Below, in pieces: positions 8,248-17,669 of a DNA stretch of 64,000 nucleotides. The notes beneath the pieces were generated by a model, which did not search any database, was not told where the DNA came from, and saw nothing but the letters and a program-made list of their open reading frames with translations. The stretch is from CAZPKH01 sp964587165 (lineage in GTDB: Bacteria > Bacteroidota > Bacteroidia > Bacteroidales > Muribaculaceae). The stretch covers positions 1-64,000 of the forward strand of contig CAZPKH010000001.1 of NCBI GenBank assembly GCA_964587165.1, written 5' to 3'. Numbering within the stretch: the first letter of the stretch is position 1; each line of letters begins with the position of its first letter. A program made the position numbers and the translations under genes.

Positions 8248-9747
8248 TTATTTTGCCCTCAGGCGAGCAGGCGCATCCAGGGAGCGGCCTGATTTATTCT
8301 CGGTTTCGATATAGTCGATTATCTCGTTGAACACCGGACGATAGCTCCGATATACTACCGAGCCTTCGGTGAAAGGTGTCAGATAGTCGTTGCCTTTGGC
8401 AAGATAGTCGATAGTAGCCACACGATATGTTTTGTCAGGATCAAGAGGTGCGCCTCCGATTTTTATATCCGATGCTTTTCCGGCAGAAAATTTTGCGGAA
8501 GCCGACGCACTCAGACCTGCCACATCAGGCGACGCCGCCATGCAGTCGAGCAGCCGCTGAACCGATGCGCCGCTCAGTTCGACGATGGTCAGACGATTGT
8601 CGAACGGGAAAATATTCATTATGTTCCCCTTGGTGACAGTGCCTTTAGGGAGAGTGGCACGCAGACCGCCGCGATTCATCACGGCAAAATCGACCGAGCC
8701 ACCTTCACCGGGTATCTCGCGGGCTTTAGCCTCAACAATGTCGCAGGCTAAGTTGAGAAGTATGTCGGAGCCTTCCGGCATCTCGCGAGCGGAGCGGCCT
8801 ATACTCTCGGAAGCCGTACGGTCGACCCACTCCTTGTAATGCTGCAAAGTAGCCGCAAGCTCGGGGTCGGCGCGATCGTCAAGTCGGGAATCGGCCACGA
8901 TATGCTTGTAATCGGGGCGAAGTGTCTCAAGATCAATATCTATCTGGCCTACTACACTCCCTTTCTTTCCGGTCTGTACCACAAGCACCGTATCGCCGGC
9001 TGCATTTGGAACTTTTGTAGCTTCCGTACCCGGGGTAAGCATAGTGTGCGAATGGCCACCTATTATTATGTCAATATCCTTTGATCCGGCGGCGAGACGG
9101 AGGTCGTCGATATCGCTTTGCGGATTTTCGTACCCTATGTGGGTGAGAGCCACCACCATATCGGCTTTCTCTTTCTCTTTGAGCAAGCGTGCGAGATCAT
9201 TTGCCGTACGGAGGGCGTCGCTGTATACAATTCCCTCCACATGACTGTCGTCGATCAACCCTTTAGGATTGATGTTCAGCGCAATAAACGCAATTCTTCG
9301 ATCGCCGGCAGTACGGATCGAGTAGGGGAGAAACAACCCTTGCAGATCGGTGCCCGTAAAGTCGTAATTCGAGCTGAGCAGCGAAGCGTCGATCTTGCGA
9401 CAGTTGTCGGCAAGGATCGCCATACCGTTGTCAAACTCATGATTGCCGAGTATCGCCATATCGTACCCCTGTGCATTCATGGTGACACGCTCCACCTCTC
9501 CGCCGAACAGCATAAAGTACAGCGACCCCTGCACGGCATCGCCGGCATCGACGAGCAGAACATTCGGCTCTGCGGCACGCACGCTGTCGACTATAGCTTT
9601 GCGGCGGAGCACGCCGCCGAGCCCGGTTTTGGGATCAGGCTCTATTGACGAGTGAGTATCGTTGGTGTGAAGTATGGTGAGATGGTCGGCCGCCGCAGTG
9701 GCTGCCGCTATGATAGTCAGAGCAATTGTGAAAAAGCGTGCTTTCAT
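8248..9747 (-). CDS. Exported 5'-nucleotidase/metallophosphatase (UshA family)
   Basis: 499 residues with a signal peptide (about 1-20). The N-terminal metallophosphoesterase domain (about 22-290) shows HTNDTHSSIEP, DAGDAVQGS, GNHEFDNG and GGHSHTML, the metal ligands of the family. The C-terminal domain (about 300-480) has the substrate-binding pattern of 5'-nucleotidases (MNRGGLRATLPKG, NIFPFDNRL). It probably hydrolyses nucleotides or related phosphoesters in the periplasm. The ATG overlaps the ssb stop as ATGA (9747-9744), so the two genes are translationally coupled. Confidence 0.9.
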   Translation of the reverse strand: MKARFFTIALTIIAAATAAADHLTILHTNDTHSSIEPDPKTGLGGVLRRKAIVDSVRAAEPNVLLVDAGDAVQGSLYFMLFGGEVERVTMNAQGYDMAILGNHEFDNGMAILADNCRKIDASLLSSNYDFTGTDLQGLFLPYSIRTAGDRRIAFIALNINPKGLIDDSHVEGIVYSDALRTANDLARLLKEKEKADMVVALTHIGYENPQSDIDDLRLAAGSKDIDIIIGGHSHTMLTPGTEATKVPNAAGDTVLVVQTGKKGSVVGQIDIDLETLRPDYKHIVADSRLDDRADPELAATLQHYKEWVDRTASESIGRSAREMPEGSDILLNLACDIVEAKAREIPGEGGSVDFAVMNRGGLRATLPKGTVTKGNIMNIFPFDNRLTIVELSGASVQRLLDCMAASPDVAGLSASASAKFSAGKASDIKIGGAPLDPDKTYRVATIDYLAKGNDYLTPFTEGSVVYRSYRPVFNEIIDYIETENKSGRSLDAPARLRAK

Positions 9748-10082
9748 GATTTTGCAACTGTTAGAATTTCAAAGTAATCTACATAAACTTCGGCTACGGT
9801 GCGTTTTATAGTGTTACGGTCCTCCCAAGTACGATACCGCATCTTACCCTCGGCGTAGATCTTGGAGCCCTTGCGAAGATACCTTTCGGCTCGCTCGGCC
9901 ATCGGCCCCCACATCACCAGCGTATGCCATTCGGTTCGCTCGGCCACCTGCGTGCCGTTTGCTGCAGTATAGGCAGGTTCGGTTGTGGCAAGCGATACCG
10001 ACGCAACGGGAGTCTTGTCGACATATCTCACCTCCGGATCCCTGCCGAGATTACCTATCAGGATTACCTTATTAACGGACAT
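9744..10082 (-). CDS. ssb: Single-stranded DNA-binding protein
   Basis: 112 residues from ATG 10082; the three-residue longer frame begins with TTG. It begins MSVNKVILIGNLGRDPEVRY, the SSB oligonucleotide-binding fold signature, and keeps WHTLVMWGPMAERAERYLRKG and TVAEVYVDYFEIL. It lacks the long acidic C-terminal tail with the DDDIPF-type end that recruits repair proteins, so it may be a secondary SSB rather than the replication one. It leads the minus-strand operon with the 5'-nucleotidase. Confidence 0.88.
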   Translation of the reverse strand: MSVNKVILIGNLGRDPEVRYVDKTPVASVSLATTEPAYTAANGTQVAERTEWHTLVMWGPMAERAERYLRKGSKIYAEGKMRYRTWEDRNTIKRTVAEVYVDYFEILTVAKS

Positions 10083-10100
10083 ATTATACAATTTATATTA

Positions 10101-10132
10101 TTGCAAATATCGGCAATTATTTCCTATATTTG
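10101..10132 (+). promoter_or_regulatory. Divergent promoters for the ABC transporter and ssb
   Basis: Rightward: TTG (10101-10103), 21 bp, TATATTTG (10125-10132), serving the ABC ATPase gene. Leftward: GATATTTG on the minus strand (plus 10104-10111), seven of eight bases matching the -7 box, serving ssb. The ssb -7 box sits directly against the -33 box of the rightward promoter, so the two polymerases cannot bind together. Confidence 0.6.
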
Positions 10133-10185
10133 GGCTGATTATAGATTTTTAAACAATTTTTTATGAACTGTCGCGTCATTAATAT

Positions 10186-11124
10186 ATGGATCCTATATTA
10201 AAAATCGACAATGTCAGCAAGCAGTATTCGGGACATCTCGCTCTCGATGAAGTTTCGCTAGACGTGCCGCGTGGCGGGGTGTACGGTCTTTTGGGCCCCA
10301 ACGGCGCAGGCAAGACTACTTTAATTCGTATCATAAACCACATCACTGCTCCCGATACAGGCACGGTGACTTTCGACGGTCACACTCTTACGGCTGATGA
10401 TGTCGCTTCTATCGGATATCTGCCTGAGGAACGCGGCCTGTACAAGAAAATGAAAGTGGGCGAGCAGGCTCTCTTCTTTGCTCGTCTCAAAGGTCTTGGC
10501 AAGCAGGAGGCTACCCGCCAGCTCAAGGAGTGGTTCGACCGCCTGGAGATATCCGACTGGTGGAACCGAAAGGTCGAGGAGCTATCCAAAGGTATGGCTC
10601 AGAAGGTACAGTTTGTTGTGACGGTGCTTCACCGCCCGAAGCTGCTGATTTTCGATGAGCCTTTCTCCGGGTTCGACCCGATCAACGCTTCTCTGCTTCA
10701 GCAGCAGATACTCCGCCTGCGCGACGAGGGTGCCACGATCCTTTTTTCGACCCACAATATGGCCTCCGTGGAAGAGCTGTGCGACAATATCACGTTGATC
10801 AACCGTGGCCGCAATGTCCTGACCGGAAACGTCGACGAATTGCGCCGCAGCCATAGCAACGGCCGGTATGCCATGACATTCGCCACGCCCGCCGATCTAT
10901 CGGTTATTAAAAATGCTGTTGCGCCGATGGTCGTGGAGTCGGACTTTGCCGAAAGTTCAAAAGGTAATACCCGAATGACTGTAAAGCTTGTGCCCGGAGC
11001 TTCGGCTACCGATCTCATTTCGGCTGCCAATCCTATAGTAGCGATCTCCGACTTCAATCCGGTGCTTGCCACTATGTCTGACATCTTTATAAATACCGTA
11101 AACACTACAAGCGATGAAATCTAA
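10186..11124 (+). CDS. ABC transporter ATP-binding protein (NatA-like)
   Basis: 312 residues. The nucleotide-binding domain covers about 1-230 with Walker A GPNGAGKTT (37-45), signature ELSKGMAQKVQF, Walker B LLIFDEPFSGFDP and switch histidine in STHNMAS. Residues 230-310 are the extra C-terminal domain seen in NatA-type exporter ATPases. It overlaps the permease gene by 11 bp, so they form one two-component exporter. The substrate (sodium, a drug or a lipid) cannot be told from sequence. Confidence 0.92.
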   Translation: MDPILKIDNVSKQYSGHLALDEVSLDVPRGGVYGLLGPNGAGKTTLIRIINHITAPDTGTVTFDGHTLTADDVASIGYLPEERGLYKKMKVGEQALFFARLKGLGKQEATRQLKEWFDRLEISDWWNRKVEELSKGMAQKVQFVVTVLHRPKLLIFDEPFSGFDPINASLLQQQILRLRDEGATILFSTHNMASVEELCDNITLINRGRNVLTGNVDELRRSHSNGRYAMTFATPADLSVIKNAVAPMVVESDFAESSKGNTRMTVKLVPGASATDLISAANPIVAISDFNPVLATMSDIFINTVNTTSDEI

Positions 11125-12427
11125 GGTCGGATTAATAATAGAACGCGAATATCTGAGTCGCGTACGCAAGAAAAGCTTCATTATCGTGACTCTGCTGATG
11201 CCTGTGCTTATGCTTGCATTGGGTGCAGCCCCTTCGCTTATAATGCTTTACGGAGGGTCGGAGAGTGTAGTGCTCAATGTAATAGACAATTCCGGAGCAG
11301 TAGGTCCGCAGCTTGAGAGCAGCGACGAGCTGAAGTATAATCTGATCGACGGCGTAAAACTCGAGGATGCCCTTGCCGACGAATCGGCCGACGGTGTGCT
11401 CGTTATCCCGGATTCGATAATGACGCTCAATCTGCCCATCAAGATTTATTCATCGGACGGCGTCTCGATGATGGCTGAACAGAATGTCACGTCCTCTGTC
11501 AAAAAGATAATTGAGGACGAGCGTCTCAAGCGGTACAATATCGACAATCTCGACCAAATACTCAGTCAGGTAAGAGCCGACATCCCGGTACAGAACATTC
11601 GTGTGGACGAGAACGAAGGCGAAAGCTTCTCATCGTCGATAGTCAGCTTCATCATGGGTGAGTTTATGACCTTCCTGCTGTACATCTCCCTGCTGCTTTA
11701 CGGGCAGATGGTCATGACATCGATCATCGAGGAGAAAAACAACCGCGTCCTTGAGCTGATAGTGTCGTCGGTACGTCCCGCACAGCTTATGCTCGGCAAG
11801 ATAGCCGGAATCGGTCTGGTTGCCGTGACCCAGATCTTCATCTGGATAGTGCTTATGGTTTCGGCCTCGGCATTCCTTATCCCCGTGCTGCTGCCTGAGG
11901 GTATGATGGCAGAGGCAACGGCGGCCGCCTCCGGCACGCTTGATGCCGCGACTGCTTCGTTCGACATCGATCTGCTTCAGGCACTTGCCATGCTTGCCGA
12001 TCCGCTCTATATACTCATGATGTTCGTATGGCTGTTGCTCTTCCTTGTCGGCGGTTTCCTACTTTATGCGGCTATTTTTGCAGCAATAGGCTCGGCTGTC
12101 GACAATATTCAGGACGCTTCGCAACTGCAGTCGGTAGTGATCATCCCCATAATCCTCGGCATCATCTTCGGTATGCAGGCTGCTTCGATGCCGAATTCGA
12201 CGCTTGCCATCGTGACATCGTTCGTACCCTTCACGGCGCCGATGGTCATGCTCGCACGCATACCGTTCGGAGTTCCGGTATGGCAGATCATAGCATCGCT
12301 TATCCTGCTTGCTCTCTGCGTGGTATTCATGATATGGCTCGCTGCCAAAATATACCGAGTGGGCATATTCATGTACGGTAAGAAACCGACCGTCAAGGAG
12401 CTCATCCGCTGGGCTCAGCAAAAATAA
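11114..12427 (+). CDS. ABC transporter permease (NatB-like, ABC-2 type)
   Basis: 437 residues. One N-terminal membrane helix (about 22-45) is followed by a long extracytoplasmic domain (about 50-175) and then five or six helices (about 180-420), the ABC-2 exporter arrangement. EEKNNRVLELIVSSVRPAQLMLGKI after the second helix is the coupling segment typical of NatB/YhaP proteins. It partners the ATPase encoded just upstream in the cytoplasmic membrane. Confidence 0.88.
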   Translation: MKSKVGLIIEREYLSRVRKKSFIIVTLLMPVLMLALGAAPSLIMLYGGSESVVLNVIDNSGAVGPQLESSDELKYNLIDGVKLEDALADESADGVLVIPDSIMTLNLPIKIYSSDGVSMMAEQNVTSSVKKIIEDERLKRYNIDNLDQILSQVRADIPVQNIRVDENEGESFSSSIVSFIMGEFMTFLLYISLLLYGQMVMTSIIEEKNNRVLELIVSSVRPAQLMLGKIAGIGLVAVTQIFIWIVLMVSASAFLIPVLLPEGMMAEATAAASGTLDAATASFDIDLLQALAMLADPLYILMMFVWLLLFLVGGFLLYAAIFAAIGSAVDNIQDASQLQSVVIIPIILGIIFGMQAASMPNSTLAIVTSFVPFTAPMVMLARIPFGVPVWQIIASLILLALCVVFMIWLAAKIYRVGIFMYGKKPTVKELIRWAQQK

Positions 12428-12448
12428 AAGCAAGAAGTGTATGTTTCA

Positions 12449-12488
12449 CGGAGCCGGGCTCGCCAATGCGCGAACCCGGCTCCGGTCT
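12449..12488 (+). terminator. Hairpin after the ABC permease gene
   Basis: CGGAGCCGGG (12449-12458) pairs perfectly with CCCGGCTCCG (12475-12484) and is followed by a moderately T-rich stretch. Probable intrinsic terminator. Confidence 0.6.
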
Positions 12489-12495
12489 GTTGATT

Positions 12496-12523
12496 TTGAA
12501 AATTAAATATTGAAAATTAAATA
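12496..12523 (+). repeat. Perfect 14-bp tandem repeat
   Basis: TTGAAAATTAAATA occurs twice head to tail (12496-12509 and 12510-12523), just upstream of the TACCTTTG -7 box of the acyltransferase gene. The second copy begins inside the probable -33 element. Confidence 0.9.
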
Positions 12524-12539
12524 AAAGTGCTTACCTTTG
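12509..12539 (+). promoter_or_regulatory. Promoter of the acyltransferase gene
   Basis: ATTG (12509-12512), 19 bp, TACCTTTG (12532-12539). The spacer is AT-rich and contains most of the second copy of the 14-bp tandem repeat. Confidence 0.7.
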
Positions 12540-12563
12540 GCAGGTAATTTGCCTCGATAATCC

Positions 12564-13730
12564 ATGGACGAAGAAAAATACGATTTCAAAGAGATAGCAC
12601 CTTTCGACGACGCCGAGTTCAAGCAGAAACTGTCAGCATTGATCCACGAGCCGGGCTTTGAGGAAGCCGTAAGATTTGTGCTCCCCGACACTAAATTTTC
12701 CGATATCGTAGAGCACCTTAAGCAGATACCTGATAAAGAGGTGTTTCAGACGCAGATCATGTACCCCATACTGGAGCGTATGGCGCGTCTCACCACCGAC
12801 GGAATCACTGTATCTGGGCTTGAAAATATCGAGTCTGATCAATCGTACACATTCATCTCCAACCATCGCGATATAGTGCTTGACGCCTCGTTTCTGAACC
12901 TGTGTTTCATCCGCGCCGGCCGTCGCACATCCGAGATTGCCATCGGCGACAATCTGCTGATCTACGACTGGATCACCGATCTGGTAAAGATCAACAAGAG
13001 CTTTATCGTGAAGCGAAACCTCCGCGCCATGCAAGCTCTTGATGCTGCCCGCCAGCTTTCGGCCTATATACACTATGCGCTCAACGAAAAGCACGAGAGC
13101 ATCTGGATAGCCCACCGCGAGGGGCGCGCCAAGGACTCCAACGACAAGACTCAGGAGAGCCTCATCAAGATGCTAAGCCTCAGTGGCGAGGGGACAATCG
13201 CACAGCGACTGATGCCACTGCGTATGGTGCCCGTGTCGATATCCTACGAATATGATCCGAACGACTATCTGAAGGCTCGCGAGTTTCTGCTCCGGCGCGA
13301 GAATCCGGCCTATAAGAAGTCGCCCCACGACGACCTCAAAGCTATGGAGACCGGGCTGCTGTCGAGCAAAGGCCACGTGCACTTCTCCATAGGGAAATGC
13401 ATTAACCCGCAGCTTGAGCAGATCGAGACTCCGGCCGACCGCAACAAAGCCGTCAAAGCCGTTTGCGCCATGATCGACGAACAGATACATTGCGGCTACA
13501 GGATCTTCCCGGTAAACTATATAGCATACGATCTGCTGGAGGTGACCGATCGCTTCCGCGATAAATACACCACGGCCCAGTTGCTCGATTTCCTGACATA
13601 TGTTGAGTCGCAGATCGACCGTGCAGAGATTCCGGACCTCACAGGCGAGCAGCGTGGTTTCATGTACCGCACCATGCTCACAATGTATGCAAATCCGCTC
13701 CGCAACAACCTCGCGTCGGCCTGCCGATAA
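12564..13730 (+). CDS. Glycerol-phosphate acyltransferase family protein
   Basis: 388 residues. The acyltransferase HX4D motif is seen as NHRDIVLD (near residue 98), followed by an EGRAKDS segment, which is the usual substrate-binding block of PlsC/PlsB-like enzymes. The protein is longer than standard PlsC and has no obvious signal or membrane segment, so it is probably a peripheral membrane enzyme that acylates a glycerolipid. The metallophosphoesterase gene follows after 18 bp on the same strand. Confidence 0.8.
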   Translation: MDEEKYDFKEIAPFDDAEFKQKLSALIHEPGFEEAVRFVLPDTKFSDIVEHLKQIPDKEVFQTQIMYPILERMARLTTDGITVSGLENIESDQSYTFISNHRDIVLDASFLNLCFIRAGRRTSEIAIGDNLLIYDWITDLVKINKSFIVKRNLRAMQALDAARQLSAYIHYALNEKHESIWIAHREGRAKDSNDKTQESLIKMLSLSGEGTIAQRLMPLRMVPVSISYEYDPNDYLKAREFLLRRENPAYKKSPHDDLKAMETGLLSSKGHVHFSIGKCINPQLEQIETPADRNKAVKAVCAMIDEQIHCGYRIFPVNYIAYDLLEVTDRFRDKYTTAQLLDFLTYVESQIDRAEIPDLTGEQRGFMYRTMLTMYANPLRNNLASACR

Positions 13731-13748
13731 TTTTAATCCGATCCGCCT

Positions 13749-14942
13749 ATGAGAATGCAATGGTTGCTCCTTATAGCTCTGGCTGTAGCAGGCCTGGCGA
13801 GCGACTACTTTATATACCGCCGTCTCAGCGAGCTCTTCAAGGCCAAATGGGTGGCTAAGGCACACCTATGCTTAGCCGCCGTATGCTGGATTGCCCTGGT
13901 AGCCGTTTTCATTCTTCCGGAATCTATGCTTCTGGCCAAGATGTGGCTGCTGTTCGGATTCTTCTCGGTATATATATCCAAGATACTATATGTGTTGTTT
14001 CGTCTTATCGCCTCAATACCCTGTCTTTGGAAGGGGAAGCCGTGGCGGTATCTATCCGGCGCAGGAGTGGCAGTAGCGGTCATCACCTTTCTGCTGCTCT
14101 GGTGGGGAGCTCTCTTCAATCGATTCCGCACTCAGGTGCGAGAAATCACCGTAGAGATACCCGGCCTGCCGGCAACATTCGACGGGCTTCGTATAGTGCA
14201 GATATCCGACCTTCATATGGGCACATTCGGCGAGAACACGCAATTTGTCGACTCGCTTTTCGCTCGGATCGATTCGCTTCATCCCGACGTAGTGGTATTC
14301 ACCGGCGACATTGTAAACTCCATATCCGCCGAGGCTGAGCCTTTCGTGGCATCAATGCAGAGCCTTAAAGCCCCGAAGGGAGTATATGCAATACTGGGCA
14401 ATCACGACTACGGCGACTACCGCAAGTGGCCTTCCGCGAAAGCCAAAGCTGAGAATATGCGCCGGCTCTATGACATATACGATCGCTCAGGCTGGAAGCT
14501 GCTGCGCAACAATACCGCATGGATCACCTCCGGTGCCGACTCCCTGGCAATCATCGGCGTAGAGAATATCGGAGATCCGCCCTTCCCGGTTTACGGCGAT
14601 CTGCGCGCATCATATCCCGGACGCCTCGACGATTCGAAAGCAAAGATTCTGCTGACTCACAACCCGGCTCATTGGGTCAATGATATTGCAGGAAATTCGA
14701 CTCTCAATATCGGACTCACCTTATCGGGGCATACACACGCCATGCAGGCCGAGCTTTTCGGTATATCTCCCGCGGTGATTCGATACCCCACATGGGGCGG
14801 ACTCTATCTCGACACATCAAAAGAGCATCCTCTTTATGTCAACATCGGCGCAGGCACCGTAGGGTTCCCCTCACGTGTCGGAGCTACCCCTGAGATCACT
14901 CTCATAACTCTGAAAACGGCAGCCGTCAAAGCTACCGATTAA
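13749..14942 (+). CDS. Membrane-anchored metallophosphoesterase (YkuE-like)
   Basis: 397 residues. Residues 1-120 hold four membrane helices. The calcineurin-like domain (about 140-390) faces the cytoplasm or periplasm and has the full metal-ligand set: QISDLHMG, FTGDIVN, GNHDYGD and LSGHTHAMQ. Related proteins act on lipid or nucleotide phosphoesters. Co-transcription with the upstream acyltransferase suggests lipid metabolism, but that is inference. Confidence 0.85.
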   Translation: MRMQWLLLIALAVAGLASDYFIYRRLSELFKAKWVAKAHLCLAAVCWIALVAVFILPESMLLAKMWLLFGFFSVYISKILYVLFRLIASIPCLWKGKPWRYLSGAGVAVAVITFLLLWWGALFNRFRTQVREITVEIPGLPATFDGLRIVQISDLHMGTFGENTQFVDSLFARIDSLHPDVVVFTGDIVNSISAEAEPFVASMQSLKAPKGVYAILGNHDYGDYRKWPSAKAKAENMRRLYDIYDRSGWKLLRNNTAWITSGADSLAIIGVENIGDPPFPVYGDLRASYPGRLDDSKAKILLTHNPAHWVNDIAGNSTLNIGLTLSGHTHAMQAELFGISPAVIRYPTWGGLYLDTSKEHPLYVNIGAGTVGFPSRVGATPEITLITLKTAAVKATD

Positions 14943-15008
14943 GAGCTCGTCACATCATATCACATTATCTATATAAACATTCCTACACCCCAACTTTCTG
15001 ATCGAAAA

Positions 15009-17162
15009 GTGAGCAACAATATCGTAAATGAGCACGCATTGATAATCAGCCGCGAGCTCGATATAATGCGAAAACATGTGTCGGCCACCATCCGTCTGCT
15101 CGACGACGGTGCCACAGTCCCTTTTATAGCACGATACCGAAAGGAGGCGACAGGCTCGCTCGACGAAGTGGCCATACGCAACATCCTGCAGAGGCATTTA
15201 GCGCTGACAGAGATTTACAAGCGTCGTGACTTCATAATGGAGCAGATCCGCAATGCCGGTGCCCTCACCCCCGAGCTGCAGCAACGCATACTCGAAACTG
15301 TCGATCCTGTCGTACTTGAGGATATATATTTACCCTTTAAGCCCCGCCGTGCCACCCGCGCTCAAGCTGCCCGCGAGGCCGGATACGAACCGCTTGCACG
15401 CATGCTTATGGCCCAGAATGTCGACGATCCGCAATCTGCTGCATTAAAATTTGCCAAATCGAAAGCCGGAGTAGATGCAGCCATTGCGGGAGCGTCGGAT
15501 ATTATAGCAGAATGGGTGAGCGAGAGCGAAAAAGCCCGCAACCTCGTCAGAGCCCGCTATGCCCGCAACGCCACTATCACCTCCAAAGTCGTGAAAGGGA
15601 AAGAGGAGGAAGGTAAGACCTACGCAAACTACTTCGATCTCAGCGAGCCGCTGCGCAGCTGCCAGCCTCACCGCTATCTTGCAATGCGCAGGGGCGAGGC
15701 ACAGGGATTTCTGAAGATAAGTATCTCTATCGACGACGACGAGATGACCGAACGGTTGCAGCGCATGTTTGTACGCTCTACCGCTCCGGCAGCAAATGCC
15801 GAGATACTGCGCGCTGCCGTGCGCGACGGGTACCGGCGGCTGATGCGTCCGTCGATAGAGTCGGAGATAGCGGCCACGGTCAAGGAGCGCGCCGACTCGG
15901 TGGCGATAGGCATGTTTGCCGACAACGTGCGCCAGCTTCTTATGGCACCTCCTCTGCGCGGCAAGATCGTGATGGCGATCGATCCAGGATTCCGTACCGG
16001 GTGCAAGGTGGTGTGCCTGGACCGCCAGGGGCAGCTTATGGCACATGAAGTGATATTCCCTCATCAGCCCGACGGAGATCCGTATGCCGCCGCAGATCTT
16101 GTGGCAGGCATGGTGGAGCATTTCGGGGTAGATGCCATAGCTATAGGCAACGGTACGGCAGGACGCGAGACGGAGCGTTTCGTGCGCGATATACGCTTCA
16201 ACCACCCTGTGCAGATACACTCGGTGAGCGAAGCCGGAGCAAGCATATACTCGGCATCGGAGTGTGCTCGCGCGGAATTTCCGGATCTCGACCTCACCGT
16301 GCGCGGTGCCATCTCGATAGGACGCCGGCTTATTGACCCGCTCGCCGAACTGGTGAAGATCGACCCGCAGTCGATAGGAGTGGGGCAGTATCAGCATGAC
16401 GTAAATCAGACAAAGCTCAAGGACTCACTGGATTATACCGTTGAGAGCTGTGTCAACGCCGTGGGTGTCGACCTCAATACCGCTTCGGTCGAACTGCTGT
16501 CGTATGTGAGCGGTATCGGCCGCTCGCTTGCGCGCAATATAGTGGCGTTTCGCTCGGCAAACGGGCCTTTCAAAGCCCGCATTGATCTGATGAAAGTACC
16601 TCGGATGGGGGAGAAGTCGTTCCGCCAGTGTGCCGGATTTCTTCGCATACCGGATGCCGACAACTATCTCGACCGCACCGCCGTACACCCGGAGCGATAC
16701 GACTTGCTCCGGACTATTGCTTCCGATATGGGTGTGGAGCTGCAGCAGCTCGTCACCGACCGCGCGCGCCTGCACAGCATCGATTTGGACCGATATGCTA
16801 CTAAAGAGGCCGGTATTCCCACTCTCACCGACATAATCACCGAGCTTGAGAAGCCGTCGCGTGACCCGCGGCGGGAGCCGGAGAAATCGGTTTTCGCCCC
16901 CGACGCGCCTACTGCGATCGACGATCTTTATATCGGGCAGATACTCCGCGGCAAGGTGACAAATGTCACAGCATTCGGTGTATTTGTCGATATAGGTCTG
17001 AAAAACAATGGTCTGGTGCATATATCACAGATCACCGACAGATTTATATCTTCGCCATTTGAGGTAGTGGAGATTGGCAAGTTTGTCACTGTCAAGATTA
17101 TAGACATTGACACTCATCGCGGGCGCGTAGCACTGTCGATGAAAGACGTACCGCAGTCATGA
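15009..17162 (+). CDS. tex: Tex-type S1 RNA-binding protein
   Basis: 717 residues. Domains in order: N-terminal helical Tex domain (1-190), core with a YqgF/RNase H-like fold (IVMAIDPGFRTGCKVVCLD, about 320), helix-hairpin-helix pair (YVSGIGRSLARNIVAFR, about 500-560) and a C-terminal S1 domain (about 640-712; GKVTNVTAFGVFVDIGLKNN). It binds nucleic acids and influences transcription. The likely start is GTG at 15009, since no ATG occurs in frame near the conserved N-terminus. folK overlaps its end as ATGA. Confidence 0.92.
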   Translation: MSNNIVNEHALIISRELDIMRKHVSATIRLLDDGATVPFIARYRKEATGSLDEVAIRNILQRHLALTEIYKRRDFIMEQIRNAGALTPELQQRILETVDPVVLEDIYLPFKPRRATRAQAAREAGYEPLARMLMAQNVDDPQSAALKFAKSKAGVDAAIAGASDIIAEWVSESEKARNLVRARYARNATITSKVVKGKEEEGKTYANYFDLSEPLRSCQPHRYLAMRRGEAQGFLKISISIDDDEMTERLQRMFVRSTAPAANAEILRAAVRDGYRRLMRPSIESEIAATVKERADSVAIGMFADNVRQLLMAPPLRGKIVMAIDPGFRTGCKVVCLDRQGQLMAHEVIFPHQPDGDPYAAADLVAGMVEHFGVDAIAIGNGTAGRETERFVRDIRFNHPVQIHSVSEAGASIYSASECARAEFPDLDLTVRGAISIGRRLIDPLAELVKIDPQSIGVGQYQHDVNQTKLKDSLDYTVESCVNAVGVDLNTASVELLSYVSGIGRSLARNIVAFRSANGPFKARIDLMKVPRMGEKSFRQCAGFLRIPDADNYLDRTAVHPERYDLLRTIASDMGVELQQLVTDRARLHSIDLDRYATKEAGIPTLTDIITELEKPSRDPRREPEKSVFAPDAPTAIDDLYIGQILRGKVTNVTAFGVFVDIGLKNNGLVHISQITDRFISSPFEVVEIGKFVTVKIIDIDTHRGRVALSMKDVPQS

Positions 17163-17545
17163 GTGTCACGGCTATTATCTCCATCGGCTCAAATCTTCCG
17201 GGAGCCCGAGGATATACAGCTGTTGCCGCGGCAATGGAAACGCTGTCGGCCGACTATCGCGAAATTGCCCGCTCCTCGATCTATCGTACATCGGCCGTAG
17301 GGAGCCACGCCTCGGGGATATACTGCAACTCGGTGCAAGCCCTTGAAGTGGACACTACCGAGGTAGAGCCGGTTGTGAAGCGGCTAAAGCAGATAGAGAA
17401 AGCAGCAGGACGCATCAGCGGATCGTCGGAAGTAGCTGTAGATCTCGACCTTGTGATACTCGGCGGGGTAATACTACGGCCGGCGGATGTGCAGCAAGGG
17501 TATTTTGCGCGAGGATACGCAGAACTGCTGTCAAAACTTGGCTAA
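17159..17545 (+). CDS. folK: FolK-like hydroxymethyl-dihydropterin pyrophosphokinase
   Basis: 128 residues, slightly short for the family. It begins with the ISIGSNLPG strand-loop, has YRTSAVGSHASGIYCNSVQAL (substrate loop) and IEKAAGR, and ends with VAVDLDLVILGG, the HPPK metal-site pattern with paired Asp residues. The usual histidine and arginine residues between IEKAAGR and the DLDL motif are partly missing, so activity is uncertain. In folate synthesis it would transfer pyrophosphate from ATP to 6-hydroxymethyl-dihydropterin. Its start overlaps the tex stop. Confidence 0.75.
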   Translation: MSVTAIISIGSNLPGARGYTAVAAAMETLSADYREIARSSIYRTSAVGSHASGIYCNSVQALEVDTTEVEPVVKRLKQIEKAAGRISGSSEVAVDLDLVILGGVILRPADVQQGYFARGYAELLSKLG

Positions 17546-17568
17546 TAGAAGAAAAAGTGTTAATTTTG
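17538..17568 (+). promoter_or_regulatory. Promoter of trigger factor gene
   Basis: TTG (17538-17540), 20 bp, TAATTTTG (17561-17568). The -33 element lies inside the last codons of folK. The untranslated leader is about 95 bases and holds complementary segments (CAGTGAG and CTCACTG), so it may be folded. Confidence 0.6.
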
Positions 17569-17669
17569 CGAGTCGTCAGTGAGATTGCTTTTTCGAAGCC
17601 GGCCATCCGCCTGACGACGCTCATCTGACTCACTGAAAATCAAAAACATATACATTATAGATTACGATT

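Noticed and set aside
15444..16397. 317-codon minus-strand open frame opposite tex
   Set aside because: Rich in His, Arg and Cys as expected for a shadow frame; the tex protein is complete and has all its domains.
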